Assembly: GCA_963575745.1 (NCBI GenBank) | Contig: CAUYUJ010022537.1 | Span: forward strand, 314,252-378,251 | Origin: Prorocentrum cordatum | Lineage: Eukaryota > Sar > Dinophyceae > Prorocentrales > Prorocentraceae | Length of the DNA: 64,000 nucleotides | Direction: 5' to 3' | Shown here: positions 1-10,890 of the stretch, piece after piece | How positions within the stretch are numbered: position 1 is the first letter of the stretch | How the letters are laid out: the number at the start of each line of letters is the position of its first letter | Notes under the pieces: model-generated | Databases searched by the model: none | Told to the model about the DNA's origin: nothing | What the model saw: the letters and a program-made list of their open reading frames with translations, nothing else | Translations under genes and position numbers: made by a program

Positions 1-900
1 CGCCTGCGCCCAGAGGGCCTGTTGGATTCCCTTTCCCCCTGCTCACCTCTGTTCCCATTCGCTGCCTATGCTCTTCCGTTCCCTCCGTGGTCCTCTTCGT
101 TTCCCCTCTCGCTCCCTCTGCCCCCTTCCTTTCCGTTCTACGTCCCTCGCCTCCCCTCTCATCCACCCTCAGCAAGAGCCAGGCACACCCGGGGGCCGCT
201 CGCTGCAGTCATTCATTACCTTACAGACGCAGGCCGGGACATTGTTCAGCTCACTCTTTGGCATCAGCCATCTGACGTGTCGCGCCAACGCGAAGGCTGA
301 ACATTTGATGGCGGCAAGTTTCATAATTTAGTCAAGCTGAGGAGCTGTTAGACGCTTTCGCTGAGTCTAACAGACTAAGCCATATCCGCAAGCAGCCAGC
401 TCCACTCCTTGAGTTGGTGGCATGAAAAAGTGGTGTTGAGAAATTCAGTTTAACGAAGCAGCTTTTCGAAGTGAGGTGAGAGCGTATTCCAGTCTACTGT
501 CGCAGGCTGGCGCAAGCGCTACTGACTATCGCGGTAGGGGGTGCCTGGCCAGGTTGGCGCAAGGTTGAGGCGGGATATGCAGTGCCATAATGTTGCGACC
601 GTTGTGGCGAACGCACCGACAATCGAGACTTTCCAGCATTCACCGCGTTACAGGAGTTATGCCATAAAGCGCTGACTCAAGGCGCCAGCCTCCAATGCTA
701 CTGGTATCGAGTACTCATCCCATCCCACCACCGCAGCGAGAAGAGCTGGACCATTAGTCACCATGATGAGTTTGATATGTTTTTTTTTGTGGAGGCACGC
801 GCCAGTGCCCCCTTCATCTTCACGGCGACGCTTCAAGCGGACCTGACACACATGATCCTCGATTTCGTCGGGTACTTTTAGCAGTGACGGAGTCGTTCCA
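1..900. other. No gene recognised; small hairpin at 345-373
   Basis: The first 180 bases are pyrimidine-rich and give short meaningless frames. A 9-bp perfect inverted repeat (CTGTTAGAC at 345-353, GTCTAACAG at 365-373) could form a hairpin with an 11-nt loop. Outside it, TTAGTC near 329 can pair with GACTAA just downstream. Nothing else is recognisable before the RNase H relic. Confidence 0.5.
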
Positions 901-920
901 GAGCCTAATGGAGATTCTCG

Positions 921-1310
921 TTGTTGTTGGACCCCCTGTCAGGTGCTAAGCAGACCGTCCCGCGTTTGGAACCTCTGGGCCTCCTGGTGAGCATCCGTGG
1001 GTCCCGCGGGTGCATGATTTTCGTTACCGACCACGAACAGGTGTGCCCAGGTTTGTTGGCCAGACAGTTTCTTGAGGCTGCTGGAGTTAACTTCGACTTG
1101 TGGCAGCACATCGGCTTGGCCCTCAGGCAGCGAGGCAAGTATCACACGAGCGTTGCTGTCATCAAAGTGCCATCCCACGTTTCCGGCAGCGAGGTCGTCG
1201 AACGAGGCCTTGGTGGATTGGCTAATTGCAGGCACCGTTTCCGCTGATCACCTGGCGGGAGCTGCCGTCGCAGGTGCTCGTGGTGGGCGAAGCTCAGAAT
1301 ACCCAAGTGT
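921..1310 (+). pseudogene. RNase H domain fragment of a LINE retrotransposon
   Basis: A decayed piece of the RNase H domain that follows the reverse transcriptase in many dinoflagellate LINEs. One frame carries GAKQTVPRLEPLGLL, the family's second-acidic-residue region, then FVTDHEQV (third acidic position) and a DLW..I..AL..R helix, and ends with KVPSHVSGSEVVERG (the histidine loop). The expected last segment, DWLIAGTVSADHLAGAAV, carrying the final AD motif, lies in the next frame from about 1205, so a frameshift falls near 1190-1215. The amino-terminal TDGS strand would lie before 900 and is not recognisable. No reverse transcriptase is visible upstream, so the window probably starts inside a truncated element. 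Family assignment rests on motif order, not on a database match. Confidence 0.7.
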
Positions 1311-1785
1311 TACATCGTCGGACGTTTTTTGGTCCAGGGGGCGTTCTGCCCTCGGCCTATGTTATTGTGAGCTCGCTTCGAGACTGGCCTTGTCTTGTGT
1401 TATCCCCTGCCCTTGATACAGTCGACCCGTATAGCAAGGATGGGCAACCTTCCACAGGATACCCTTGCGTCCTTGCCCTTTCGGTCCATCCTCAGCGACT
1501 CCCGCTGGCCAACCCCGTTCGAAAGCCGTCCACGTGGCCCTCCGAGGCCCCTGTATCCTTGTCGCGCATCCTTATGGTACGGGTTGACTGCATTCCTCCC
1601 CTCCCCTCCCTTTCCCTCCTTCCTCCCTTTGCCTACCCCTCCCTCCCCGTTCTCCATGTCATCTTGCCCTCCCCCAACCCCCCCGCGGCAGTCAGCTGGT
1701 CGCCCACGCGGGCCTCGGGACGAGGACCAGAGCGCTTTGCGCCGCCCCAAGCCCTGCGCGAGGACGGGAAGACGAGGACGAGGAG
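1311..1785. other. No gene recognised
   Basis: Unassigned sequence between the RNase H relic and the GGA tract. It includes a C/T-rich stretch near 1590-1680. The frames running through it continue into the GGA tract and have no recognisable domain. Confidence 0.4.
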
Positions 1786-2282
1786 GAGGAGGAAGAGGAG
1801 AAGGAGGAGGAGGAGGAGGAGGAGGAGGATGAGGAGGAGGAGGAGGGGGGATGAGGAGGAGGAGGAGGAGGAGGAGGAGGAGGAGGAGGAGGACGAGGAG
1901 GGGGGAGGAGGAGGAGGAGGAGGAGGAGAAGGAGAGGAGGAGGAGGAGGAGGAGGAGGAGGGAGGAGGAGGAGGAGGAGGAGGAGGAGGAGGAGGAGAGG
2001 AGGAGGAGGAGGAGGGAGGAGAGGAGGAGGAGGAGGAGGAGGAGGAGGAGGACGAGGAGAGGGGAGGAGGAGGAGGAGGAGGAGGAGGAGGAGGAGGAGG
2101 AGGAGGAGGAGGAGGAGGAGGAGGAGGGGAGGAGGAGGAGGAGGAGGTGGAGGAGGAGGAGGAGGAGGAGGAGGAGGAGGAGGAGTAGGAGGAGCAGGAG
2201 GAGGAGGAGGAGGAGGAGGAGGAGGAGGAGGAGGAGGAGGAGGAGGAGGGAGGAGGAGGAGGAGGAGGAGTAGGAGGAGGAT
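1786..2282 (+). repeat. (GGA)n polypurine tract, about 500 bp
   Basis: An almost pure GGA/GAG array with scattered single-base interruptions and short G-runs. It creates open frames of poly-Gly, poly-Glu and poly-Arg on one strand and poly-Ser, poly-Leu and poly-Pro on the other. These are not genes. A tract of this length and purity can form triplex (H-DNA). Confidence 0.97.
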
Positions 2283-3576
2283 GAGGACGGCGCGAGCGAC
2301 AAACAAGGTGACGAATTTGATGTGATAGCGAGGAGGGCGCGTGCTACAGCGGCCTGATGTCGATCGTCAACCACCAGGCTCCAGTCTGTGAGCCGAAGGG
2401 TGTGTTGTTCCGTCTTGGGCTGGCGTGGGTCGATCTGCAGTACGTCACCGCGTGCCTTTGATGTCCGGCCGTGCTGTGTGCAAGAGAAGATTTCGTCTTC
2501 GTCATACGGCCTCAGAGGGTCCTAAGAGGTCCCGACGAAAATCCAAGACCGAGGTGCCCGCAAGATACTCTACGACGGCCCAGGAGACCCCCACCGAACC
2601 CGCAGAACTGTCCCGAATCTTACCCGCAACATCAGGGCCACGAGCAACCAGGAAGCGCCATGAATGACAAGCAGTAGGGTAGCAGCAGTGCAGCAGTTCT
2701 GGCAGGCAGCGAGCAGTATCAGCAGTCAACAAGAACACACAACAATCAGCAAACAACCATCAACGACAGTCGCAGCAACAAATGCCCCCTCAGGCTACAG
2801 CAACCATAATGAACAATCAGCAGCACGGAACAATTAACAGCAAACATACGCAAACATTAGTTGCAAGGATCTCTTCCTGTTGCACTCGGAATGAGTTGAG
2901 AGATGGATCGCGACCCGGGGTCCGAGAGTCCACACATAATCGATTGTCGAGCCAAGCTGCTCGACCTATACTGACTGATGCCTTGATCCGCCCACTGGGG
3001 CCTGAGCCTGTTGCTGCTGATCCAAGGTCGCCGCCGAGCGCGGCCGAACGCGTAGGCAGAACACCTTCCGCAGAGAGCCGCGAAGCTTCTGCGATGTTGC
3101 CGATCAGTTGTTTAGGGGGAGTCCTCTAGCGTTCTGCGCTTAACCCTTTGCTCCGCGAAGCTGGCGCCGAAATGCTGGGCGACAGAGTCGTCGGCCAGGG
3201 CTGCTGCATGTAGCTGCGGCGTCCTCGAGGGACATTCCGATTCACCAGAAGTCCAAGCAATGTTGTTTTGTACAATTGCTTCTGTTCGAGCTCTCCACAT
3301 CCAACAGGTCCTCAAACCATTCTCCGCAAAGAAGTACATACCACCTCCGTGGACCTTACGAATCACCCAAGCCTTTATTGCAGTATTGAGGACGATCAGA
3401 TACCTGAAGCCCCTCCAGTACCTGCCGCACGGTGGTGGATACCGAGGTGCTTGCTTGCCGCGATTTCCACCGTGCCGGTGCTTCACCCTGTCGGGCGACC
3501 ATTCGCGAATTGCTCAGAATGTTCAGCGCGAGGCAACTTTGTTTCCCAGGTTGGAGAACGCATCGCCAGATTTTTC
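2283..3576. other. No gene recognised; CAG/CAACA-rich patch
   Basis: About 1.3 kb without a recognisable product. Positions 2690-2850 are rich in AGCAG and CAACAA words. A 124-residue minus-strand frame (3112-3486) has a less biased composition than its surroundings, with several Trp and Cys residues, but I see no known domain and no supporting signals. Confidence 0.4.
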
Positions 3577-3879
3577 TCCCGGAACGGGCGTGGGCCCAGG
3601 GTTCTCTTTTAGTTTGTCAACTGTCCCCCGTGCCATGACTGCGGTGGGCCGGCGGATTCTGTTCCTCATAATTATCGTGGTCGAGGTGGGCCGGCTGATT
3701 AAAATTCGAGGATGTCTCGAGCGAAACGCTTGTTTTTCATCATTGGTTGAAGATGTCTCGAGCGAAACGCTGGTTTTGCAGAGTTGGGGGATGTCTCGAG
3801 CGGGGGCCCCGTGGGGGGCCAGAATTCAAAGGATGTCTCAAGCGAAATGATTGTTTTCACGTGCCCAGGTCGGCCAGGG

Positions 3880-4430
3880 GGATATCTAACATGGTTGTCC
3901 GTCGCTGGCGCCCCAGACGACCGCATGTTGGATATCCCCCCTGGGCGGGCTGGAACCGTGAATTTTTACCTGTGCAGGCCATCAGGGGGATATCTGACAT
4001 GGTGGTCCCGAGCTGGAATCACGTGTTTTCACGTGTCCAAGCCACCCAGGGATGTATCTAACATGGTGGTCCCGAGCTGGAAGCAGGTGTTTTTGCGTGT
4101 GCAGGCGACCCAGGACCTGCGCTGGAACCGCGTGTTTTCAGGCCACCCAGGGGGGTATCTAACATGGTGGTCCCGAGCTGGAACCATGTGTTTTTCCGTG
4201 TTTGGGCCACCCAGGAGGGGTATCTAACATGGTGGTTCTGCGCTGGAACCCGCGTGTTTTCAAGTGTCCAGGCCACCCATGGGGGGTATCTAACATGGTG
4301 GTCCTGTGCTGGAGCCACGTGTTTTTTTGGGTCCAGGCCGCCCAGGGGGGTATCGAATATGATTGTCCCGAACTGAAGCCATGTGTTTTTACGTGTCCAG
4401 GCCGCCCAGGGGGTATCTAACACGGGCCTC
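3880..4430 (+). repeat. ~64-bp tandem array (copy A), about nine diverged units
   Basis: The unit reads roughly CAGGCCACCCAGGGGGGTAT, then CTAACATGGTGGTCCCGAGC, then TGGAACCACGTGTTTTCACG and TGTC. Each unit carries two CACGTG palindromes around TTTT, which can fold into a 6-bp hairpin with a four-base loop. Units differ by point changes and one- to three-base indels. Confidence 0.9.
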
Positions 4431-4558
4431 CTGGGGCCTTCCTGGGACCTGGAACGGACGTCTAACACCAAGATGTGTTGAGGATGTCTCAAGCGAACCA
4501 CTTGTTTTCACGTGTCCAGTTCGCCCAGGTGGATGTCTAGCATGACGTGCAACGTCCA

Positions 4559-5505
4559 TTGGCACGTTCCGTAGCGCGTCCCCTTGGCACGTCCCGCGGT
4601 GCGTCCCCGTGGCACGTCCCCTGGCACGTCGCCTGGCGCGTCCCTTGGGACGTTCCGCGGCGCGTCCTCCTGGCATGTTTCCTTGTCAATTAGCTCTGCG
4701 GTAGCTGCTATGTGCTCAGGCAGCTCGAGCTTGAGATCCAGGTCAGTTCGGTCAGGACTCGGATGCAAAGGAGGACTCGATCCACAACGCTATAGAGCAC
4801 AATCGCGGCATGGCACAGCCTTCAGCACAGTACATCAAGATCGATGCATTCAGCATTGCAACCTGGCACGTTCCGTGGCGCGTCCCGTGGCGAGTCCCCT
4901 TGGCACGTCGCGCGGCGCGTCCCTTGGCACGTCCCGTGGCACGTCCATTGGCACGTTCCGTAGCGCGTCCCTTTGGCACGTCCCGCGGTGCGTCCCCACG
5001 GCACGTCCCTTGGCACGTCGCCTGGCGCGTCCCTTGGGACGTTCCGCGGCGCGTCCTTCTAATTAGCATGTCCCCTTGTGAATTAGCTCTTGGGCAGCTA
5101 CTATGTGCTCAGACAGCTCGAGCTTAATTCAGATCCAGATCAGTTCGGTTAGGACTCGGATGCAAAGGAAGACTCGATTCACAACGCTGTAGAGCACAAT
5201 CGCGGCATGGCACATCGCAATTCAGCACGGCGCAGCACAACACAGCCTTCGGCACGGTACATCAAGATCGATACATTCAGCATTGCAACCTGGCACGTTT
5301 CTTGGCACGTTCCGTGGCGCGTCCCGTGGCGAGTCCCCCTGGCACGTCGCGCGGCGCGTCCTCTGGCACGTCCCGTGGCACGTCCATTGGCACGTTCCGT
5401 AGCGCGTCCCTTTGGCACGTCCCGCGGTGCGTCCCCACGGCACGTCCCTTGGCACGTCGCCTGGCGCGTCCATTGGGACGTTCCGCGGCGCGTCCTTCTA
5501 ATTAG
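4559..5505 (+). repeat. GGCACGTCCC minisatellite blocks with a repeated spacer
   Basis: Three blocks (4559-4680, 4862-5060, 5291-5505) of a ~10-12-bp degenerate unit, TGGCACGTCCC or TGGCGCGTCCC. They are separated by a conserved ~200-bp spacer that starts with an AATTAGCTCT segment and ends ATTCAGCATTGCAACC. The spacer occurs again after the last block, so block plus spacer is a ~430-bp higher-order repeat. Confidence 0.88.
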
Positions 5506-5830
5506 CATGTTCCCCTGTCAATTAGCTCTGGGGCAGCTGCTATGTGCTCAGGCAGCTCGAGCTTAAGATCCAGATCAGTTCGGTTAGGACTCGGATGCAA
5601 AGGAGGACTCGATCCACAACGCTATAGAGCACAATCGCGGCATGGCGCATTGCGCACGGCGCAGCACAACACAGCCCTCGGCACGGTACTTCAAGATCGA
5701 TGCATTCAGCATTGCATGTGCCCGTCTCCCACTCAGGGGTCTTTGAAACGCCGCCATGCTTCACATTTCCAGATTCCTTTCCGGGTTCGTGGGTCGATCA
5801 TGTTTTCTCCTTACGGCCGAGAAGACCAAT

Positions 5831-6450
5831 CTATGCGACTTCCCCGAGGTCCCGAAGACCAACGGGGGCATTGGCATTTGGACGGATTGCCTCCCTGGTA
5901 CGCTAACGTCTGTAACATGTCGAGTATCTTCGCCAAGGGCCCAGATCACCGTATCACATGGCAGCTCAGGACAAGGACGAGGTTGAGGACGAGGAAGAGG
6001 AGCATGCTTTAACGTGAGGGAGTATGATGCCTGAAGGGATGTCCTTTGATATGTGCCTCAAATGCCATAAGCGGTCCTCTGACGGCTAGTGACACTTGCA
6101 GTGTCCTTTATTACCATAGTCCCGAAGCCAAAGAGGTGTTTGTTGAATTTGCATGTAGCAGAGCGAAGGCAAAATGGCAGGACGAGCCACTCCTAAAGGA
6201 ACAGTGCCAGTTGTCCGTGAAGTAAGGTACGCGTTGACTTTGCCCGGCATGGTGAAGGCTGGAGAAACGCCGGCACAAATGGATGCAGTCATTTAGTGAA
6301 GCAGCTTTCGCGGCGGAGCACGCTGGTCACCAATCAGAGAATTCGGAATGAAAATCCAGAAGTGGATAGTTGCCCTGGGCACCGCGCTGCGCGGCACGGG
6401 GCGACCTTTCTGGAACCGACCTCGCGGCATCCCACACGACACCATCCAGT
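5831..6450. other. No gene recognised
   Basis: Unique-looking DNA between composite repeat copies A and B. No domain, RNA gene or repeat is visible. Confidence 0.4.
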
Positions 6451-6624
6451 GGATGCCCATGCCAAGAAACACCCTGCTCGCCTCCAGGGTGCCCTGGGTT
6501 TCTTGGGTTTCGATGGTTTTGCCATGGGGAGCGTGACGTTCCCACACCAAAAATCAAGGGGCGTCCTGGGGTCTCAGGGTTGGGTTTCTTGTGGAAGGTT
6601 TCTTTCCAGGTCCCCTACTGTACG
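6451..6624. repeat. Dispersed repeat shared with 54116-54286
   Basis: About 170 bp in the same orientation as 54116-54286. Both contain CCATGCCAAGA.ACACCCTGC, CTCGCCTCCAGGGTGCC, GTGACGTTCCCACACCA (GTGGCGTTCCCACACCA in the other copy) and GGGTTGGGTTTCTTGTGGAA, with moderate divergence between. The other copy lies directly beyond the 3' end of the minus-strand Copia relic, so this could be a solo LTR or 3'-end fragment of that family. I see no Copia coding sequence next to this copy. Confidence 0.75.
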
Positions 6625-6837
6625 ATACAGCGGAACCGATCCCCACCTCGGAACCACCCACACGGCACCACGAGGCAACGCGCAACACTGCATTGGACAA
6701 CTAACGCCAGCCTCGCAGCAGGCACCCCACACTCAGCACTTTCCTCCGAGCATTTCTTCCCAGGCAGGTCCTCCGGCGCAGCCTCTTGCAGAGAGCTTCT
6801 CCCAGTCAGTCTGGTAGACATTATCCTCCGGTCTTTT
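6625..6837. other. No gene recognised
   Basis: Short unassigned stretch before composite repeat copy B. Confidence 0.4.
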
Positions 6838-7533
6838 TCTCCCGGAAAGGGCTTAGGCCCAGGGTTCTCTTTTAGTTGGTTCCCCCCCAGGGACGACGGG
6901 AAGAGGGCTGGCGGAATTATTTGCGGTAAAGAACGAAGCGGGAAGAAGGCCAGCGAGTTTATGTTTGAGGATGTCCCGAGCGAAACGCTTGTTTTTCAGA
7001 ATTTGTTGATGTCTCAAGCGAAACGCTGGTTTTGCAGAGTTGGGGGGTGTCTCGAGCGGGGGCCTCGTCGGGGGCCAGAATTCAGAGGATGTCTCAGGCG
7101 AAATGCTTGTTTTCACATGCCCAGGTCGGCCAGGGAATGTTGGATATCCCCCCTGGGCGGGCTGGAACCGTGAGTTTTTACGTGTGCAGGCCATCAGGGG
7201 GGTATTTGACATGGTGGTCCCGAGCTGGAATCACGTGTTTTAACGTGTCCAGGCCACCCAGGGGGGTATCTAACATGGTGGTCCCGAGCTGGAACCGCGT
7301 GTTTTCAAGTGTCCAGGCCACCCAGGAGGGGTATGTAACATGGTGGTCCTGCGCTGGAACCGCGTGCTTTCAAGTGTCCAGGCCACCCAGGGGAGTATCT
7401 AACATGGTTGTCCCGAGCTGGCACCACGTGTTTTCACGTGTCCAGGCCACCCTGGGGCGTATAAAATGATTGTCCCGAACTGGAACCACGTGTTTTTATG
7501 CGTCCAGGCCTCCCAGGGTGGATGTCCAACATC

Positions 7534-7702
7534 GCGGCGGGCCCAACGTCGAATTATCAGGAAACGCACGGGGGCTATCCGAACACACATCCCAACACAG
7601 AAAAGTTTGTTTTCTTGCTCTGGACAGGGGGGTGGCGTTTTGGGGGCCTCTCCAGAGAAGACATTTCGAGGACGTCTCGAGCGCGAGCGCGAATTCAGTG
7701 TA
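7534..7702 (+). repeat. Inserted module, copy 1 of 3
   Basis: Starts in CGGCGGGCCCAAC and continues through GAATTATCAGGAAACGCACG, CCGAACACACAT, TTGCTCTGGACAGGGGGGTG and GACGTCTCGAGCGCGAGCGC, ending GAATTCAGTGTATCC. Copies 2 and 3 are at 8005-8188 and 8731-8914. Confidence 0.88.
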
Positions 7703-8004
7703 TCCAGGCCACGCAGGGGGGTATCTAACATGGTGGTCCCGAGCTGGAATCATGTGTTTTCATGTGTCCAGGCCACCCAGGGGGGCATCTAGCATGGTGG
7801 TCCCGAGCTGGAACCAAGTGTTTTCACTTGTTCAGGCCGCCCAGAAGGGGTATGTAACATGGTGGTCCTGCGCTGGAGCCATGTGCTTTCAAGTGTCCAG
7901 GCCACCCAAGGGGGGGCCACCCAGGGGAATATCTAACATGACTGTCCCGAACTGGAATCACATGTTTTTGCGTGTCCAGGCCGCCTAGGGGGATACCCAA
8001 CATG

Positions 8005-8188
8005 GCGCCGGGCCCAACTCCGAATTATCAGGAAACGCGCGCTGGGGGGCGAAAAGTGCTACCCGAACACATGTCCCCAAACCAGAGAAGTTTTGTTTTT
8101 TTGCTCTGGACAGGGGGTGGCGCTTTGGGGGCTTCTCCAGGGAAGACATTGCGAGGATGTCTCGAGCGGGAGCCCGAGTTCAGCGTAC
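8005..8188 (+). repeat. Inserted module, copy 2 of 3
   Basis: Diverged copy of the 7534-7702 module with the same order of words: GGGCCCAACTCCGAATTATC, TTGCTCTGGACAGGGGGTGG, GAGGATGTCTCGAGCGGGAG. Confidence 0.88.
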
Positions 8189-8730
8189 ACATGCCAGGCA
8201 GGGTTGCATCTAACATGGTTGTCCCGAGCTGGAACCATGTGTATTTACGTGTCCAGGCCACCCAGGGGGGTATCTAACATGACTGTCTCGAGCACGGGCC
8301 ACGTGTTTTATCGTGTCCAGGCCACTCAGGGGTGTATTTATAACATGGTGGTCGCTTTCTAGCACTACGTGTTTTTACGTGTCCTGGCCACCCAGGGGGG
8401 CATCTAACATGATTGTCCCGAGCAAGGACCGTGTGTTTTAACGTGCCCAGGCCGCACAGGGGTGTATCTAACATGGTTGCCCAAAGCTGGCACCCACGTT
8501 TTCACGTGTGCAGGCCACCCAGGGGGGTATTTCACATGGTTGTCTCGAGCTGGCACCACGTGTTTTAAAGTGTCCAGGCCACCCAGGTGTGCATCTAACA
8601 TGGTTGCGCAGAGCTGGCACCACGTGTTTTTACGTGTCCAGGCCACCCAGTGTGGTATCTAACATTATTGTCCCGAGCTGGCACCACGTGCTTTTACGTG
8701 TCCAGGTCGCCCAGGGGGGGTATCTAACAC

Positions 8731-8914
8731 GGCGTCGGGCCCACCGCCGAATTGTGAGGAAACGCACGGGGGGCCGCAAAGCGCTACCCGAACACATGTC
8801 CCCAGACAGAAAAGTTGTGTATTCTTGCTCTGGACAGGGGGTGGTGCTTTGGGGGCCTCTCCAGGGACGACATGGCGAGGATGCCTCGAGCGGGAGCGCG
8901 AATTCAGCGTATCC
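8731..8914 (+). repeat. Inserted module, copy 3 of 3
   Basis: Third copy of the module inside the 64-bp array. It shares CCCGAACACATGTCCCCA with copy 2 (about 8059-8086) more closely than with copy 1, suggesting array segments were duplicated together with the module. Confidence 0.88.
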
Positions 8915-9617
8915 AGGCCACGCAGGGGGGTATCTAACATGGTTGTCCCGAGCTGGAATCACGTGTTTTCATGTGTCCAGGCCACCCAGGGGGGCATCTA
9001 GCATGGTGGTCCCGAGCAGGAACCAAGTGTTGTTACGTGTCCAGGCCGCCTAGGAGGGGTATCTAACATGGTGGTCCTGCGCTGGAGCCATGTGTTTTCA
9101 AGTGTCCAGGCCACCCAAGGGGATATCCAACATGGTGGTCTTGTGCTGGAACCGCTTGTTTTTACACGTCCAGGTCACCCAGGGGGTATCTAACATGGTT
9201 GCCCAGAGTTGGTCCCACGTGTGCTTCAACGTGTCCAGGCCACCTAGGGGTGTATCTAACATGACTGCCCAGAGCTGGTCCCACGTGTGTTTACGTGTCC
9301 AGGCCACCCAGGGGGGTACCTAGCATGGTTGCCCAGATCCGGCACCAAGTGGTTTTACGTGTCCAGGCCGCCGGGGGTATTTACAATGGCGGAGCCAGGT
9401 GCTTTAACGTGTCCAGGCCACCTAGGGGGACCTGGAACGGACGTCTAAGATGAATATGTGTTGAGGATGTCTCGAGCGAACCACTTGTTTTTGCGTGTCC
9501 AGTTCGCCCAGGTGGATGTCTAGCACAATCGCGGCATGGCACATCGCAATTCAGCACGGCGCAGCACAGCACAGCCTTCGGCACGGTACATCATAATCGA
9601 TACATTCAGCATTGCAA

Positions 9618-9835
9618 TTTGGCACGTTCTTTGGCACGTTCCGTGGCGCGTCCCGTGGCGAGTCCCCTTGGCACGTCGCGCGGCGCGTCCCCTGGCACGT
9701 CCCGTGGCACGTCCATTGGCACGTTCCGTAGCGCGTCCCCTTGGCACGCCCCGCGGTGCGTCCCCGTGGCACGTCCCCTGGCACGTCGCCTGGCGCGTCC
9801 CTTGGGACGTTCCGCGGCGCGTCCTCCTGGCATGT
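9618..9835 (+). repeat. GGCACGTCCC minisatellite block (copy B)
   Basis: A single block of the same 10-12-bp degenerate unit found in copy A, followed by the ATTAGCTCT spacer (about 9845-10045). Confidence 0.88.
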
Positions 9836-10150
9836 TCCCCTGTCAATTAGCTCTGGGGCAGCTGCTATGTGCTGAGGCAGCTCAAGCTTAAGATCCAGAT
9901 CAGTTCCTTCAGGACTCGGATGCAAAGGCGGACTCGATCCACAACGCTATAGAGCACAATCGCGGCATGGCACATCGCAATCCAGCACGGCACAGCACAG
10001 CACAGCCCTCGGCACGGTACATCAAGATCGATACACTCAGCATTGCGTTTGACCGTCGCTTAATCAGGTGTCTTTGAAATGTTGCCATGCCTTACATTTC
10101 TATATCCCTTTCCGTGTTCGTGGGTCGATCATGTTTACGTGCTTTTCTGT

Positions 10151-10611
10151 TGGCATGGCAGCATGTTAGAGAGCGGCCGCGACCAGCGCAGGAAGCGGAC
10201 TCGTGCGAAGCAGGAGGAGCCAGGGCGCTGCTTCTCTGCCTTCATCTCAGCAGGGCTCGCCCGACGAGACAGCCAGACGGCCCGCAGACGATTGCAGTTT
10301 GGCAGACGGCTACGCGAAGTTCGGGTCAAGTTCTGTTTCCCCTGAAGGGTGATTGTACTGAGGGGCTTGTTCCTGTGTCCTGAATCAAGGGAGGAAAAAC
10401 CACCCGGACCGGACAATTGGCGTTTACTAAACGGCCTTGGGCGTTTGCTAGCCCTGCCCTGTTTGATTCCTTCTTTGGGCGCGTTTGCCAAACGGCATCG
10501 CGTGTCGGGGTGGTTATTATCGGGGTGGATTTTCTGCCCTCTACTGAATGATCTGCGGAGTCTGCAGGTTTTCGCCTGGTGGGCGCCCGTACGCGCCTCG
10601 CAGGCGCTCCG
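10151..10611. other. No gene recognised
   Basis: About 460 bp with no recognisable domain. Frames through it are extensions of the neighbouring GGA tract. Confidence 0.4.
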
Positions 10612-10890
10612 GGGAGGGGGAGGAGAAGGAGGAGGAGGAGAAGGAGGAGGAGGAGGAGGAGGAGGAGGAGGAGGAGGAGGAGGAGGAGGAGTGGGAGGAG
10701 GAGGAGGAGGAGGAGGAGGAGGAGGAGGAGGAGGAGGAGGAGGAGGAGGAGGAGGGGGATGAGGAGGAGGAGGAGGAGGAGGAGGAGGAGGAGGAGGAGG
10801 AGGAGGAGGAGGGGGAGGGGGAGGAGGAGGAGGAGGAGGAGGAGGAGGAGGAGGAGGAGGAGGAGGAGGAGGGGGAGGAGGAGGAGGGCG
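10612..10890 (+). repeat. (GGA)n polypurine tract
   Basis: Nearly uninterrupted GGA/GAG with a few GGGG and GAT interruptions. It generates poly-Glu, poly-Arg and poly-Gly frames that should not be called genes. Confidence 0.97.

Larger units (their letters stand above)
3577..5830 (+). repeat. Composite dispersed repeat, copy A
   Basis: The order of modules matches copy B (6838-10150). It starts with a TTTCTCCCGGAA / GGGCCCAGGGTTCTCTTTTA leader, then several GATGTCTCRAGCG motifs, then a ~64-bp tandem array. A GGGACCTGGAACGGACGTCT segment follows, then GGCACGTCCC minisatellite blocks alternating with a ~200-bp unit containing ATTAGCTCT..GGCAGCT. It ends in a shared tail around GGGTTCGTGGGTCGATCATG. 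No coding sequence is supported inside. Confidence 0.85.
7130..9420 (+). repeat. ~64-bp tandem array (copy B), roughly 30 units
   Basis: The same unit as in copy A. Spacing of the ATGGTGGTCC word is 64-65 bp where checked (about 7211, 7275 and 7340). The array is interrupted three times by a longer module. Many units keep the paired CACGTG palindromes, and others vary as CACGTGTTTTTACGTGTCC. Confidence 0.92.
6838..10150 (+). repeat. Composite dispersed repeat, copy B (expanded)
   Basis: Same module order as copy A: CTCCCGGAAAGGGCTTAGGC leader, GATGTCTCRAGCG motifs, ~64-bp array, GACCTGGAACGGACGTCTAA segment, one GGCACGTCCC block, the ATTAGCTCT spacer and the GGGTCGATCATG tail. It is longer than copy A because the 64-bp array has expanded to about 2.3 kb and gained three copies of an extra ~170-185-bp module. 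Confidence 0.87.

Noticed and set aside
1226-2374. Open frames above 300 codons on both strands over the GGA tract
   Set aside because: They are translations of a trinucleotide repeat (poly-Glu, poly-Gly, poly-Ser, poly-Leu, poly-Pro) with no domain.
3112-3486. 124-residue minus-strand frame with unusual composition
   Set aside because: Less biased than neighbours but no recognisable domain, start context or neighbouring signals; not strong enough to call a gene.
4508-5127. Arg/Ala-rich frames of 80-160 codons on both strands
   Set aside because: Produced by the GGCACGTCCC minisatellite; identical peptides recur in each block.
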